Of a stretch of 42,160 bases of DNA, positions 8,362-17,726 are shown in pieces. The position numbers and the translations under genes were made by a program. The DNA comes from Verrucomicrobiota bacterium. Lineage in GTDB: Bacteria; Verrucomicrobiota; Verrucomicrobiia; Chthoniobacterales; SZAS-18. The stretch is from positions 1 to 42,160 of the forward strand of contig JAFAXH010000063.1 of assembly GCA_019241085.1 (NCBI GenBank), read 5' to 3'. Within the stretch, counting starts at the first letter, position 1, and the number at the start of each line of letters is the position of its first letter. Below the pieces are notes generated by a model that saw only the letters and a program-made list of their open reading frames with translations, had not been told where the DNA came from and searched no databases.

Positions 8362-9930
8362 TCAGGATTCCATCTGGCGGGCAAATTCGACAGCGCGCAA
8401 CACGCCGCGCGCCTTGTTCACTGTTTCCTCATATTCGCCGGCCGGCGTGGAATCGGCCACCACCCCGCCGCCAGCTTGAACATACGCCCGGCCGCCTTGC
8501 AAGACAACGGTGCGCAACGCAATGCACGAATCCAGATTGCCATCGAATCCGAAGTAGCCGACCGCGCCGGCATAAGCGCCGCGCTTGTTTTTTTCCAGCT
8601 CGTTGATGATCTGCATCGCACGCACTTTGGGCGAGCCGGAAACGGTGCCGGCGGGAAACGTGGCGCGCATGACGTCAAACGCGCTGAGGTCCGCCCGCAA
8701 CCGGCCGCCGACGTGGCTGACAATGTGCATGACGTGACTATAACGCTCGATCGTCATGAAATCGGTCACGCGCACGCTCCCCCACTCCGCGATGCGTCCC
8801 ACGTCGTTGCGCGCTAGATCGACGAGCATGAGATGCTCGGCGCGTTCCTTCGGATCACCCAGCAATTCCACCGCGAGCGCCGCATCCTCCGCCACATCCC
8901 GCCCGCGCCGGCGGGTGCCGGCAATCGGCCGGATTTCCACGTTGCCGTGTTGCGCGCGGACGTGGATTTCCGGAGAACTGCCGACAAGCGAAAAGCGGCT
9001 GCCGCACTTCAAAATAAACATATACGGAGAGGGATTAATAAACCGCAACGCACGGTAGAGCGCCAGCGGCTCGGCGGGAAACGCCGCCTCGAAGCGCTGC
9101 GACGGCACGAATTGAAAGATGTCGCCCGCACGGATGTATTCCTGCCCGCGTGCGACGACGGCTTCGAACTCAGCTCGCGTCGTGTTGCTCAGCGCGGCGG
9201 TGGCGGCGGCGAGGCCGTGCGCGGACATTTCCGGCAGCGGCGCCACGGGACGCAGGGTGCTCGGCGCGAGCAGGCGGCGCAGGAGACGCAGGAGCTTGGC
9301 CTGTGCTTCGTGGTAGGCTCCGTCAGGGTCGATGCCTTCCTGCAAGAAAACATTGGCCACCAGTCGGAGCCGGCGGTGACGGTGATCGAACACGAGCAAC
9401 GTGTCCGTCACCACAAACAGCATCTCGGGTAGTCCGAGATCATCCGGCGGCGGCGGTGGGACTGTGGGTTCAAAAAAGCGGACCGTGTCGTAACCGAGAA
9501 AACCAACCGCACCGCCGAGAAAAGGCGTGGTGTCGCCATCCGCCGGCGGCACGGACCGATAGCGCGCCATGAACCTCTGCAATTCCGCCAGCGGATCAGT
9601 CGCCGTCGTGAAAATCCGGGGCGGCTGGTGGCTCTCAGTAATCGTGATTTCGCGTCCGCGACTCTCGAAAATGGCGGCAGGCCGGCTCCCGAGAAATGAG
9701 TAACGCCCGATCTGATCGCTTTTTTCGGCGGATTCCAGCAGGAAGGCGTAACCGCCTTCGCCGCCGGCGTCTTCATCGGCATCGAGCAGTTTTTGAAACG
9801 CCGCCACGGGCGTCTCGCAATCGGCCATCAACTCCAGCGAGACCGGCACTAGATTGTATTGACCCGAGCGGGCCAAAGCCAGGAACGACTCGCGGTCGGG
9901 CGTCAAGGGCAGGTCGGCGAAAGATTTCAC
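8362..9930 (-). CDS. trpE: Anthranilate synthase component I
   Basis: A 522-residue TrpE that converts chorismate plus ammonia to anthranilate, the first step of tryptophan synthesis. Conserved chorismate-binding segments include GDIFQFVPSQRF, the PIAGTRRRG loop, LMLVDLARNDVGR, FPAGTVSGSPKVRAM and QAGGGVVADSTP near the C-terminus. The start is GTG at 9930, overlapping the hisI stop as GTGA, so the two genes are probably translationally coupled. The N-terminal domain (about 1-200) is where tryptophan feedback normally acts; a LLES motif is visible there. It pairs with TrpG, two genes downstream. Confidence 0.96.
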   Translation of the reverse strand: MKSFADLPLTPDRESFLALARSGQYNLVPVSLELMADCETPVAAFQKLLDADEDAGGEGGYAFLLESAEKSDQIGRYSFLGSRPAAIFESRGREITITESHQPPRIFTTATDPLAELQRFMARYRSVPPADGDTTPFLGGAVGFLGYDTVRFFEPTVPPPPPDDLGLPEMLFVVTDTLLVFDHRHRRLRLVANVFLQEGIDPDGAYHEAQAKLLRLLRRLLAPSTLRPVAPLPEMSAHGLAAATAALSNTTRAEFEAVVARGQEYIRAGDIFQFVPSQRFEAAFPAEPLALYRALRFINPSPYMFILKCGSRFSLVGSSPEIHVRAQHGNVEIRPIAGTRRRGRDVAEDAALAVELLGDPKERAEHLMLVDLARNDVGRIAEWGSVRVTDFMTIERYSHVMHIVSHVGGRLRADLSAFDVMRATFPAGTVSGSPKVRAMQIINELEKNKRGAYAGAVGYFGFDGNLDSCIALRTVVLQGGRAYVQAGGGVVADSTPAGEYEETVNKARGVLRAVEFARQMES

Positions 9931-10385
9931 GGCTGCTGAGGCACTTCCTGTGCGCGCGGAGAATTTGCGGCGGCAGCGGTTTGGTAAACCTGCGCGGGAT
10001 CGAAGACGCGTTTCTCCTCGACAACCGCTGGCGAACCGTCACGCTCAAGCCTTTGAAAAAAACAACTCGTGTGACCGGTGTGACAGGCTGCGCCCCCGCG
10101 TTGCCGCACGTGAAAGAGCAGCGCGTCGCCGTCGCAGTCCCGGTGCCACGCGACGACATCCTGCACGTGGCCGCTGGTCTCGCCTTTCAACCAGAGCTTC
10201 GCGCGCGAGCGACTCCAGTAGTGCATCTGCCCGGTCGCCAGCGTGCGTTCCAGCGCCGTGCGATCCATCCATGCCAGCATGAGGACGCGGCCCGCCTCCG
10301 GCGTATCCGGCGCACCTTGCACGATGGCGGCGATCAAGCCGTCTGTGTTAAACTTGAGACCGCGAAGGTCGGGAGAGGTCGTCAT
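9927..10385 (-). CDS. hisI: Phosphoribosyl-AMP cyclohydrolase
   Basis: A 152-residue monofunctional HisI that opens the purine ring of phosphoribosyl-AMP in histidine synthesis. The motifs VLMLAWMDRTALE, GQMHYWSRSRAKLWLKGETSG and the metal-binding DCDGDALLF with CHTGHTSCFF are diagnostic. No HisE pyrophosphohydrolase domain is fused. I chose the ATG at 10385; a GTG at 10421 would add 12 residues. The C-terminal tail of about 40 residues extends past the usual end of the domain. It is the first gene of the hisI-trpE-panD-trpG operon and overlaps trpE by 4 bp. Confidence 0.95.
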   Translation of the reverse strand: MTTSPDLRGLKFNTDGLIAAIVQGAPDTPEAGRVLMLAWMDRTALERTLATGQMHYWSRSRAKLWLKGETSGHVQDVVAWHRDCDGDALLFHVRQRGGAACHTGHTSCFFQRLERDGSPAVVEEKRVFDPAQVYQTAAAANSPRAQEVPQQP

Positions 10386-10505
10386 GGACAGCGGGCGCAG
10401 CGGCAGAATGAGCGGGCGCACAATTACCGCTTGCTCTGACTGGGATGCAAATATTTCACGATTTTGCGTGCGGGCACGCTTTTAGCTCAGAGGATTGCAA
10501 GCGTC

Positions 10506-11468
10506 ATGGAGGCCAAGCTCACCAGCGAGGAATATGCACAAATCCTGCAGACCATCGAGATGTTCGAGGTCATTTCGCAGGCTGAGCCTGGGGACTGCCA
10601 AAGCTATGACATCCTGAAGGAAGCCTACCTCAAAATAGGGCAAACCGAGGCCGCGCTGCAGGTCTCGCGCAAGCTTGCGGAGGCTTACCTCCATATGGGG
10701 CTGTATTCCAGCGCGTTGCTGGAGTGCGAGGGCATTCTTCAACAACAACCCGATTCGCCGGACATCATCGCCTTAATGGGCGAGATCGAGAGCCGCACGC
10801 ACAACCGGCCGGCGACCACCGCCGCGTCCACGGAGTCGAGTGCCATGAACGGTGCGGGGCGCAATGGCGCCAATGGCCACGCGCTGCTCGGCAGCGACCA
10901 AGCACAGCCGGCAACGCTCATGGCTCTGGGCGGCAATCGCCGCGTGCGCAGCGGGACGCTCGACCCGGAAGAATCGCTCGCCCTCGACGATGGCAACGAG
11001 CCCTTTGCCCGTTTTCTCACTCACCAACGGATCATCACCGAAGAAATTGCCGCCACTGCTCTGGCGAGGGTCAGAAATAAAAACTCACTGCGGTCGAGCG
11101 CGGCCGGCGAACAAACCCTGGCTGCTTCCTTTCTCAACGAGGTGAGCGCGGCAGCCGGGATCGAGTTGGACCAACTGCTGAGCAGCCTGCTCGACGCGAC
11201 GAAGTTCGGTTACATCCCATTGGAATACTACGACATCGACCGCTCGGTCGTGCGCACGCTGCCCGAAAACTTGACGCTGGGCCGCCTGATGGTGCCGTTC
11301 GACATTGTCAGCCGCACCATGATGATCGCGGTTAGCAATCCGTTCGACGGGTTGGCCAAGGAGATTGCCCAGAGCCGTGTCGATTATCATATCCAGTGGT
11401 ATCTGGCCAAGCCTTCCGCCATCGCGCGGGTGCTGAGCGATGTGTATCGGCTCGACACGCGGGATTGA
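10506..11468 (+). CDS. TPR plus T2SSE_N (MshEN-like) domain protein, no ATPase domain
   Basis: A 320-residue protein. The N-terminal part (about 1-100) is helical and TPR-like, with EYAQILQTIEMFEVI, SYDILKEAYLKIGQTEAAL and YSSALLECEGILQQQPDSPD. A low-complexity linker (about 105-150) leads to a C-terminal region (about 215-320). There, LLDATKFGYIPLEYYDID, RTLPENLTLGRLMVPFD and MMIAVSNPFDGLA resemble the N-terminal domain of GspE/PilB ATPases. No Walker motifs are present. The ATG at 10506 was chosen over an upstream GTG-type frame start at 10464. It lies 44 bp before pilB, so it may be an adaptor that docks on the pilus ATPase or competes with its N-terminal domain. The precise function is unknown. 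Confidence 0.8.
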   Translation: MEAKLTSEEYAQILQTIEMFEVISQAEPGDCQSYDILKEAYLKIGQTEAALQVSRKLAEAYLHMGLYSSALLECEGILQQQPDSPDIIALMGEIESRTHNRPATTAASTESSAMNGAGRNGANGHALLGSDQAQPATLMALGGNRRVRSGTLDPEESLALDDGNEPFARFLTHQRIITEEIAATALARVRNKNSLRSSAAGEQTLAASFLNEVSAAAGIELDQLLSSLLDATKFGYIPLEYYDIDRSVVRTLPENLTLGRLMVPFDIVSRTMMIAVSNPFDGLAKEIAQSRVDYHIQWYLAKPSAIARVLSDVYRLDTRD

Positions 11469-11512
11469 GCAGCCGGTCAACGTAATTTTCAGAACTCCGC
11501 CCCCCTTAAAAC

Positions 11513-13255
11513 ATGAGCGCAAAATCCTTTGGAGAACGCATCGCCGACATCCTCATTGAGGATGGTCTGCTTCTGCCGAGTCAACTTGAGGAAGCTCAGG
11601 AGTTGCAAAAAAAGCAGGGAGGCCGGTTGCTGAAGTTGCTGACCGACAAGCAGTTTGTCACCGAGCAGGACATGGCCATTTCCATGGGTCGCTGCCTGGA
11701 CAAACCGCCGGTTAACCTGAGCAAACTGCGGATTCCCGAAGAAGTAATGAGCCTGGTGCCCAAGGACATGGCCAAGGGCTACAAGCTGATCCCGGTCGCG
11801 CTCGTGGCGAACAAGCTGTTCGTGGCGATGGCGGACCCCATGAACATCCTCGCGCTCGACGACCTGCGGGCGCGCACGAAGCTCGACATTTTGCCGATGA
11901 TCGCCACCGAGCGCTCGATCTCCGAAGCGCTCAGCGGCGTGCACAGTGCCAGCGGTGCGATCGACGAGGTGATGCGCAAGGCGGCGGCGGAAATCGACGC
12001 CGAAAACGAAGAGGACGCCGATGTTGAAACCATCGCCAACACGCGCAAACGCGGCGAGGAGATCGATCTCGACCGACTCGCGCAAGACTCCGAGGACGGA
12101 CCGGTCATCAAGATCGTCAACCTCATCCTCGTGCAGGCGCTGAAGGATCGCGCGAGTGACATTCACATTGAACCGGCCGAGCGGCACATCCGCTTGCGCT
12201 ACCGGCTCGATGGAAATTTGATCGAAGCCGCCGGTCCACCGAAAAATTTGCAGAATGCCATCGCGTCGCGCATTAAGATTCTCGCGGGTCTGAACATCGC
12301 CGAGCGGCGCATTCCGCAGGACGGCCGCTTCCGCATCCGCGTCCAGGGCAAAGAGGTCGATCTCCGCATTTCGTTCCTGCCGACGGTTTACGGCGAGAAG
12401 ATCGTCATTCGTATTCTGGATAAAGGTTCGCTCACTGCCAGCGTGGACAACCTTGGTCTGGACGAAGCCACCCTGGCTAGTTTCCGCCGCGCCATCGATG
12501 CGCCGCACGGCATGATCCTCGTGACCGGCCCCACCGGCTCGGGCAAAACGACGACTCTTTACTCGGTGCTCCAGGAACTGAACAAGCCGCAATACAACAT
12601 CATCACCGTCGAAGATCCGGTGGAATATCAGCTCAGCGGCATCAACCAGGTCGCCGTCAAGCCCGAGGTCGGTCTCGACTTTGCCAGCGCCCTGCGCTCC
12701 ATCCTGCGGCAAGACCCGGACATCGTGATGATCGGAGAAATCCGCGATAACGAAACCGCCGACATCGCCGTCAAAGCCGCGCTCACCGGCCACCAGGTGC
12801 TCTCGACTTTGCACACGAACGACGCCGCCGGCGCGATTACGCGCCTCGACGACATGGGCATCGAGCCATTCCTCATCGCCAGTTCGGTGCTGCTGACTTG
12901 TGCGCAGCGGTTGGTGCGTCGCATTTGTCCGAACTGCAAAGAAGAGTTTGCGCCCGAGCCGGAGATTTTTTCCAAGCTCGGCCTGGAGACCGACGGCCAG
13001 GATATTCTCTTCCACGGCAGCGGTTGCGAACGTTGCAAGAAGCGCGGTTATCTGGGTCGTGCCGCGATTCTCGAAGTGCTCCCAGTCAGCGAATCGATCC
13101 GCCGTCTGATCATCAAGCGCGCCAGTGCGGCCGTGATCAAAAATCAGGCCTTGAGCGAGGGGATGAAAACCTTGCGCCTCGCTGGCATTGACAAGGCTTA
13201 CGAAGGAATTACTACCTTGGAAGAAGTCTGGAGCTTGACGGCTGAAGACTCCTAA
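11513..13255 (+). CDS. pilB: Type IV pilus assembly ATPase PilB
   Basis: A 580-residue AAA-type extension ATPase. Residues 5-65 have the MshEN pattern (FGERIADILIEDGLL, then GGRLLKLL and QFVTEQD), which in some relatives binds cyclic di-GMP. The T2SSE_N core follows (about 70-150). The catalytic domain has Walker A GPTGSGKTTTL near residue 339, Walker B IVMIGEIRDNETADIA and LSTLHTNDA. A zinc tetracysteine site (CPNC, CERC) lies near the C-terminus. Context separates it from gspE at 4405: it is followed by a Roadblock-domain protein, MglA and MglB, which in Myxococcus control type IV pilus polarity. It would drive pilin polymerisation at the inner membrane. Confidence 0.9.
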   Translation: MSAKSFGERIADILIEDGLLLPSQLEEAQELQKKQGGRLLKLLTDKQFVTEQDMAISMGRCLDKPPVNLSKLRIPEEVMSLVPKDMAKGYKLIPVALVANKLFVAMADPMNILALDDLRARTKLDILPMIATERSISEALSGVHSASGAIDEVMRKAAAEIDAENEEDADVETIANTRKRGEEIDLDRLAQDSEDGPVIKIVNLILVQALKDRASDIHIEPAERHIRLRYRLDGNLIEAAGPPKNLQNAIASRIKILAGLNIAERRIPQDGRFRIRVQGKEVDLRISFLPTVYGEKIVIRILDKGSLTASVDNLGLDEATLASFRRAIDAPHGMILVTGPTGSGKTTTLYSVLQELNKPQYNIITVEDPVEYQLSGINQVAVKPEVGLDFASALRSILRQDPDIVMIGEIRDNETADIAVKAALTGHQVLSTLHTNDAAGAITRLDDMGIEPFLIASSVLLTCAQRLVRRICPNCKEEFAPEPEIFSKLGLETDGQDILFHGSGCERCKKRGYLGRAAILEVLPVSESIRRLIIKRASAAVIKNQALSEGMKTLRLAGIDKAYEGITTLEEVWSLTAEDS

Positions 13256-13369
13256 GGGCGTGGCATAGTGCGCAACCGTCCCGATTTTTTTCTCGCCGCC
13301 GTGTCTTCGTTCGCTCCAGTGCCACCTGTTCGCACTTAACCTGCTGTATTCCCACGCTGTCATCCCATC

Positions 13370-16300
13370 ATGGCCTTTTCATTCTCCAACTGGTTCAAAA
13401 GCAAACCGGACGCGACCGGGGAAACAACCGATCCCACCAAGTCCGCCGGTCCGGCAGTAGCCACCGGGACAACTCCCCCGCCCGGCGTGGGAGGCGTTGA
13501 AGCCGAAACGGCGGTGCCGTCTGCGCGGCCGGCGGCGGCTTTGAAAAGCGCGGTTCCAAACACCATCAAACCCGTCGCGTTGCACGAGTCCGCCCTGCGC
13601 TCGACCCAGTCACCGGTCCCGCTCCCGAGCAACATCTCGATGCCCAAGTCGCACACCGCGCCAACCTCGGCTGGCGGGCGCAGCATCGCTTTTCCGAGCG
13701 GCTCATCCGCTGCTGTCAACGCCCCGCAGTCCTTCCAGCGACCTGCGCCGCCCAGACCGGCGGCGCCCACTGCTCAACCCGCCGTTGCTGCGACACCGCC
13801 ACCAGCGATGCCGGTGCCCGATGTGTCGATCCATCTCGAGCTCGGCGACTTTTTGGAAAAAATCCCTAGCCACCTTTTGAAAGAAGAATCCATCGACCCG
13901 ACGCGGGCTGTCGTCTTCAAGGCGAGCGACCTTTATTCCGATCTCGCGCGCGGACGCGCTGCCGTGCCGGTCTCGGCGATTCACGCGCTCTGCCCCGAGA
14001 TTTTCCGCGGGCCGATCTCCGACACCGAGGACGTGGAAGTGCCGCTGCCTTTGGCCAAACTGGTCATGCAACTCGCGCCCACTTTGCAGCGCCGCTCCGA
14101 TCAAGTCGCCGAGGAGAATGTCGGCCAGATCGAGACCCCATTTTTGCAGGTGGCCTTGGAAGATAACGCCCGCATTCCCAAAGCCGCCGCGTCAGCGCCT
14201 GTTCCCGCTGCAGCCTCCGCAGCCAGCAAGCCAGCAGCGGCGGCCGAGCCACCTCCCGCCGTGGCTCCTCGCGTCCCCACACCCGCCCCTGCCGTTCGTT
14301 CCGAAGCACCGATCGCGATGCCACACCAACCCGCGCCCGTTCCCGCAGTTGTCTCGCGTCTGCCCGCCAGCATGCCAGCGATGGCACCGGTCACTCCGCC
14401 GCCGCCAGTGCCTCAGCCCCCCGCGGTTGCGCCTGTGCCGCCCCAGCCGGCGGTGATAAATCCGCGGCCAGCGCAGATTTCAGCGGTGCGTTCGAACCAA
14501 GCTGGCAGCAACCCGGCTTCACCCAGTCCGCTCGCTCCGCCTTCGGGGTCCGCTCCCTTGGGTTCGCACATGCGCCCGCCCTCGACGGTGCGCGCTTCCG
14601 TCGCAGGCGGCAAAATTCGCCTCAGCGGACCGGCCATTGCAAAGCGTGGCATGAGCTTCGGCGGAAATGCACAGGCGGCGCCTACTGTTGCTCCTGCTCC
14701 CGTCGCGGCACATCCGCTGGTGATTAAACCCGTTGCACCGTTGGCCACGCCCCCTAGTGCGAGCGCCGCCGCGCCGCCACCCGCGGGAACAATCCTCCGC
14801 CGAACCGCGCGCATTCAAATCCCGGCAATCACGGTCTTGACCAACCCGCAGCCGCCGGCGCAACCGCAACAGAAAGCGGTCTCGTTGCAACCCACCGCAC
14901 CTGTGCAACCGCCGCGTCCCTTGCCGACGACGGAACCGCCACCCAGCTTCCAAGCCACTCCCGGAGGCGCCGCGCCAGGTTCCCAAATGCTCGGAACTCG
15001 CCCGATTCCGACAGTGCCGCCGCCGAGTGTCCTGCGTCCGATCCCCCCGCTCACCACCCCGCAGACCATCCGCGCGACGTTTCCTGCCCCGCCCCCGCTG
15101 CCGTTTGCGCCACCGGCACCGACCCGATTGATGCCGCTGACAATTCCCGTTCGGGAGCCGCAAGCGCCATCCGCACCTCCCGTGCAGCCGGTTGTCGCAC
15201 CCACGACTCGCACCGAAGCCTTGCCGGTTGACGTGCCCGCTGTGGTCGAACCCGTGGAGCCGGCACCACCGGAACCCGTGGCTGCCAGAGAAGAAGTTGC
15301 ACCCGGGCAAGAGATTGTTAACGAACCAATGGCTGCGCCGGTTTCGGAATCTCCCGCGCTGGAAACGCCAGTCGCGGCAGCCGATACGACGGTGGAAAAC
15401 ACCATCCGGCTTGCGCTCGCACCCATCCTGCGGTCGTTGCCAAATTCCTTCTTGTCCCATGTCGATGCGGCGGATTTTGTCGAGGATGCCGCGCAGGTTT
15501 CCCTGCCGTTGGACCTCATCACTCCACAGCTTGCCTATGGGCGAGTGAGCGTGACCCGCGAGGTTTTTGAGGCTGGGCTGCCCGCGCAGCATCGTGGCAT
15601 TTTGGCCTCGGCTGACGCGCCGGCGGAAATCCCGTTGCCGTTGCAGGAAATTTTTCAAAATCTGCCAATGGGTGCCCTGTCCCAACGACAAGATCAGGTG
15701 CTCGAAGAAGTGCGGCCCACCATTCCCACGCCCTTCAGTCAGAAAGCTGAGGAGGATGCGAAAGCCTTGCTCGCTGCGCAGCCCCCGGCAGCTCTTGAAA
15801 CAGAACCCGCGCACGAACCCTCATCGACGGCGCCGGATCAGCCGGAGGCGACAACGGAACCTGTGCCGCACGCGGAGCCAACGGCGACCTTGCAACTGCT
15901 TACCGAAAAGGAGGATGAAATCGCGCCCGCGCAGGCCGAAGAACACTCGACCGTTGGGGCAGCGCCTGCCCGTGCAGAAATGACGGAAACGCCGGCTGCG
16001 GGGTCGATTGAACCAGTGCCTATTTCCACACCGCAGCTAGAGCCTCCGCACAGGGAGGAATCTACTGTTGAATCACCCGTTGAACCGGAAGGTGCAGTTC
16101 CCAGCGCGGAGCCGGTGTTGGCCGATACCGCAGACGCCGGCTTGGCGGCAGCCTCCTCCCTTCAAGAATCAGAAGCGGCAGCCAGCAGAGAATCCCACCC
16201 TGTCGCCGCATTCGCTCCAAACGAACATCCTGTCCCGCACGAAGCGCCCGTTTCCGATGAGTCGAGCACAGCAGCCGCTCCCAGCTCCGAGATCGAGCCT

Positions 16301-16888
16301 CCGCTCGCACCAGTGATGGCCGAAGAAATGGCACCGACTGGCTTCGCAGTTGAGGCATCCGACACCCTGCCTCCAGCCGCCTCCGCTGCGACGGAACCAG
16401 AGCTGCCTCAAGCTCCCCCCCATGCGCCTGTGCCCACCTTGCCTGCAGACGACGCGGCGAGCCAAAACGCGCGGCGTGAACAAGCGCAAGAAGCGTTGCG
16501 CGAGGTTTTCATGATCGAGGACGATCTGGATGCGAAAAAGGTCGTCAAACTCGCGAGCCAGCTTCCGGGATTGAAGGGCTGCGTGGTGATGTTTGCCGAT
16601 GGATTGAAATTGGCTGGAAGCGTGGCCGCCGACCAGGAGAGCGCCGGCTTCTGCGCGATGGCGCCCGCCTTTTTCCAGAAGGCCCGTCACTTCAGTCGGG
16701 AAATGAACTTGGGAGACCTACGCGATGTGACCCTCCACACGGAACGCGGCCTGCTCCTCAGCTTCTTCATGCACGAGGACATTTGTCTGTGCGTGGCGCA
16801 GGCAGGTCGGGGTTTTCTGCCCGGTGTGCGCGAGAAGCTCCAGATAGTGACGCGCGAACTGGCGGCGCTTTACGCAAAGCAGCACTAA
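13370..16888 (+). CDS. Large Pro/Ala-rich protein with duplicated domain and C-terminal Roadblock/LC7 domain
   Basis: A 1172-residue protein whose domain plan I do not recognise as a named family. Two related segments lie at about 151-267 and 677-798. They share the pattern E-[VI]-PLPL, R-x-DQV-x-EE, then I-x-TPF-x-Q-x-A-x-ED. They are separated by a long Pro/Ala-rich linker (about 268-676), and an acidic Glu/Pro-rich linker (about 799-1034) follows. The C-terminus (about 1035-1172) is Roadblock/LC7-like, with LPGLKGCVVMFADGLKLAGS and LHTERGLLLSFF. No membrane segment or signal peptide is evident. It stands between pilB and mglA, so I infer a cytoplasmic scaffold linking the pilus ATPase to the MglA/MglB switch. 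The role is untested. Confidence 0.85.
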   Translation: MAFSFSNWFKSKPDATGETTDPTKSAGPAVATGTTPPPGVGGVEAETAVPSARPAAALKSAVPNTIKPVALHESALRSTQSPVPLPSNISMPKSHTAPTSAGGRSIAFPSGSSAAVNAPQSFQRPAPPRPAAPTAQPAVAATPPPAMPVPDVSIHLELGDFLEKIPSHLLKEESIDPTRAVVFKASDLYSDLARGRAAVPVSAIHALCPEIFRGPISDTEDVEVPLPLAKLVMQLAPTLQRRSDQVAEENVGQIETPFLQVALEDNARIPKAAASAPVPAAASAASKPAAAAEPPPAVAPRVPTPAPAVRSEAPIAMPHQPAPVPAVVSRLPASMPAMAPVTPPPPVPQPPAVAPVPPQPAVINPRPAQISAVRSNQAGSNPASPSPLAPPSGSAPLGSHMRPPSTVRASVAGGKIRLSGPAIAKRGMSFGGNAQAAPTVAPAPVAAHPLVIKPVAPLATPPSASAAAPPPAGTILRRTARIQIPAITVLTNPQPPAQPQQKAVSLQPTAPVQPPRPLPTTEPPPSFQATPGGAAPGSQMLGTRPIPTVPPPSVLRPIPPLTTPQTIRATFPAPPPLPFAPPAPTRLMPLTIPVREPQAPSAPPVQPVVAPTTRTEALPVDVPAVVEPVEPAPPEPVAAREEVAPGQEIVNEPMAAPVSESPALETPVAAADTTVENTIRLALAPILRSLPNSFLSHVDAADFVEDAAQVSLPLDLITPQLAYGRVSVTREVFEAGLPAQHRGILASADAPAEIPLPLQEIFQNLPMGALSQRQDQVLEEVRPTIPTPFSQKAEEDAKALLAAQPPAALETEPAHEPSSTAPDQPEATTEPVPHAEPTATLQLLTEKEDEIAPAQAEEHSTVGAAPARAEMTETPAAGSIEPVPISTPQLEPPHREESTVESPVEPEGAVPSAEPVLADTADAGLAAASSLQESEAAASRESHPVAAFAPNEHPVPHEAPVSDESSTAAAPSSEIEPPLAPVMAEEMAPTGFAVEASDTLPPAASAATEPELPQAPPHAPVPTLPADDAASQNARREQAQEALREVFMIEDDLDAKKVVKLASQLPGLKGCVVMFADGLKLAGSVAADQESAGFCAMAPAFFQKARHFSREMNLGDLRDVTLHTERGLLLSFFMHEDICLCVAQAGRGFLPGVREKLQIVTRELAALYAKQH

Positions 16889-16962
16889 ACTTATCCATTC
16901 TTCCGCGCCGCTGCCCCTTTTTCCTCTAACCTCAATTCCCGTTTCCGAACCCTACCGCCGCC

Positions 16963-17661
16963 ATGTCGATCATTAATTACGCCAGCAAAGAGATTCAATT
17001 CAAGATCGTCTATTACGGACCCGCGCTGTGTGGCAAGACTACCAACCTGGCTTACATCCACAGTCGGATTAACCCGGACAACCGCGGCGATCTCGTTTCT
17101 CTGGCGACGGCGGCGGACCGGACGTTGTTCTTCGATTTTCTGCCGCTGAACGCAGTCGTCATCAAAGGGTTTCGCACCAAGTTTCAACTCTACACGGTGC
17201 CCGGACAGGTAATCTACAATGCCACGCGGCAATTGGTGCTGCGCAGCGTGGACGGCATCGTGTTCGTGGCCGATTCGCAATGGGACAAGATGGCGGAAAA
17301 CATCGAGAGCTTTGAAAATCTCGAAGAAAATCTGCGCAAGCAAAACATCTCCTTCGACGACATTCCCTACGTCCTCCAATACAACAAGCGCGACCTGCCG
17401 AACATCGCGCCACCGAACTACATGGAGTTTCTGTTGAACAACCGCAAGAAGCGGGTGCAGAGCTTTGAGGTGGTGTCAAGCACGGGACAGAATGTGTTCG
17501 CGGCGCTCAATGCGGTGAGCCAATTGCTGTTGCACAAATTCAGCAAGGAGAGCGACCAGGCACGGCCGAGTGCCGCAGCGGCGGCTCCGGCTGCCGCGGC
17601 CGCGAGTGGCGGCAACCACCGCGCCAACCTGCCGTCCTCGGGTCTCGCGCTGAAGCGATAA
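16963..17661 (+). CDS. mglA: MglA-family small Ras-like GTPase
   Basis: A 232-residue GTPase that closely follows Myxococcus MglA as remembered. It opens MSIINYASKEIQFKIVYYG, then has P-loop GPALCGKTTN, DRTLFFDFLP with the Arg used as an intrinsic finger, the atypical G3 segment LYTVPGQ, VDGIVFVADSQ and the G4 motif NKRDLP. A tail of about 35 residues (from about 197), rich in Ala, Gly and Ser, extends beyond the usual domain. In Myxococcus, MglA-GTP marks the leading cell pole and recruits motility machinery, with MglB as its GAP. Here pilB and a Roadblock protein lie upstream and mglB downstream, which supports the same kind of job. Confidence 0.95.
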   Translation: MSIINYASKEIQFKIVYYGPALCGKTTNLAYIHSRINPDNRGDLVSLATAADRTLFFDFLPLNAVVIKGFRTKFQLYTVPGQVIYNATRQLVLRSVDGIVFVADSQWDKMAENIESFENLEENLRKQNISFDDIPYVLQYNKRDLPNIAPPNYMEFLLNNRKKRVQSFEVVSSTGQNVFAALNAVSQLLLHKFSKESDQARPSAAAAAPAAAAASGGNHRANLPSSGLALKR

Positions 17662-17726
17662 ACATTTTAGCCAGCGACTGATTCTCCGCTTCCATTTCAA
17701 CGCCAGACTTCACGCGCTCTAAATTT

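Noticed and set aside
13256-13292. Possible terminator after pilB before the T-run near 13285
   Set aside because: The stem has mismatches in its core and cannot form a stable hairpin; the genes downstream look co-transcribed.
11489-13363. Minus-strand frame of 624 residues opposite pilB
   Set aside because: It mirrors pilB codons, with no domain, and lies on the wrong strand for the operon.
14519-15814. Minus-strand frame of 431 residues inside the scaffold gene
   Set aside because: It is an Arg/Gly-rich shadow caused by Pro/Ala-rich codons on the other strand.
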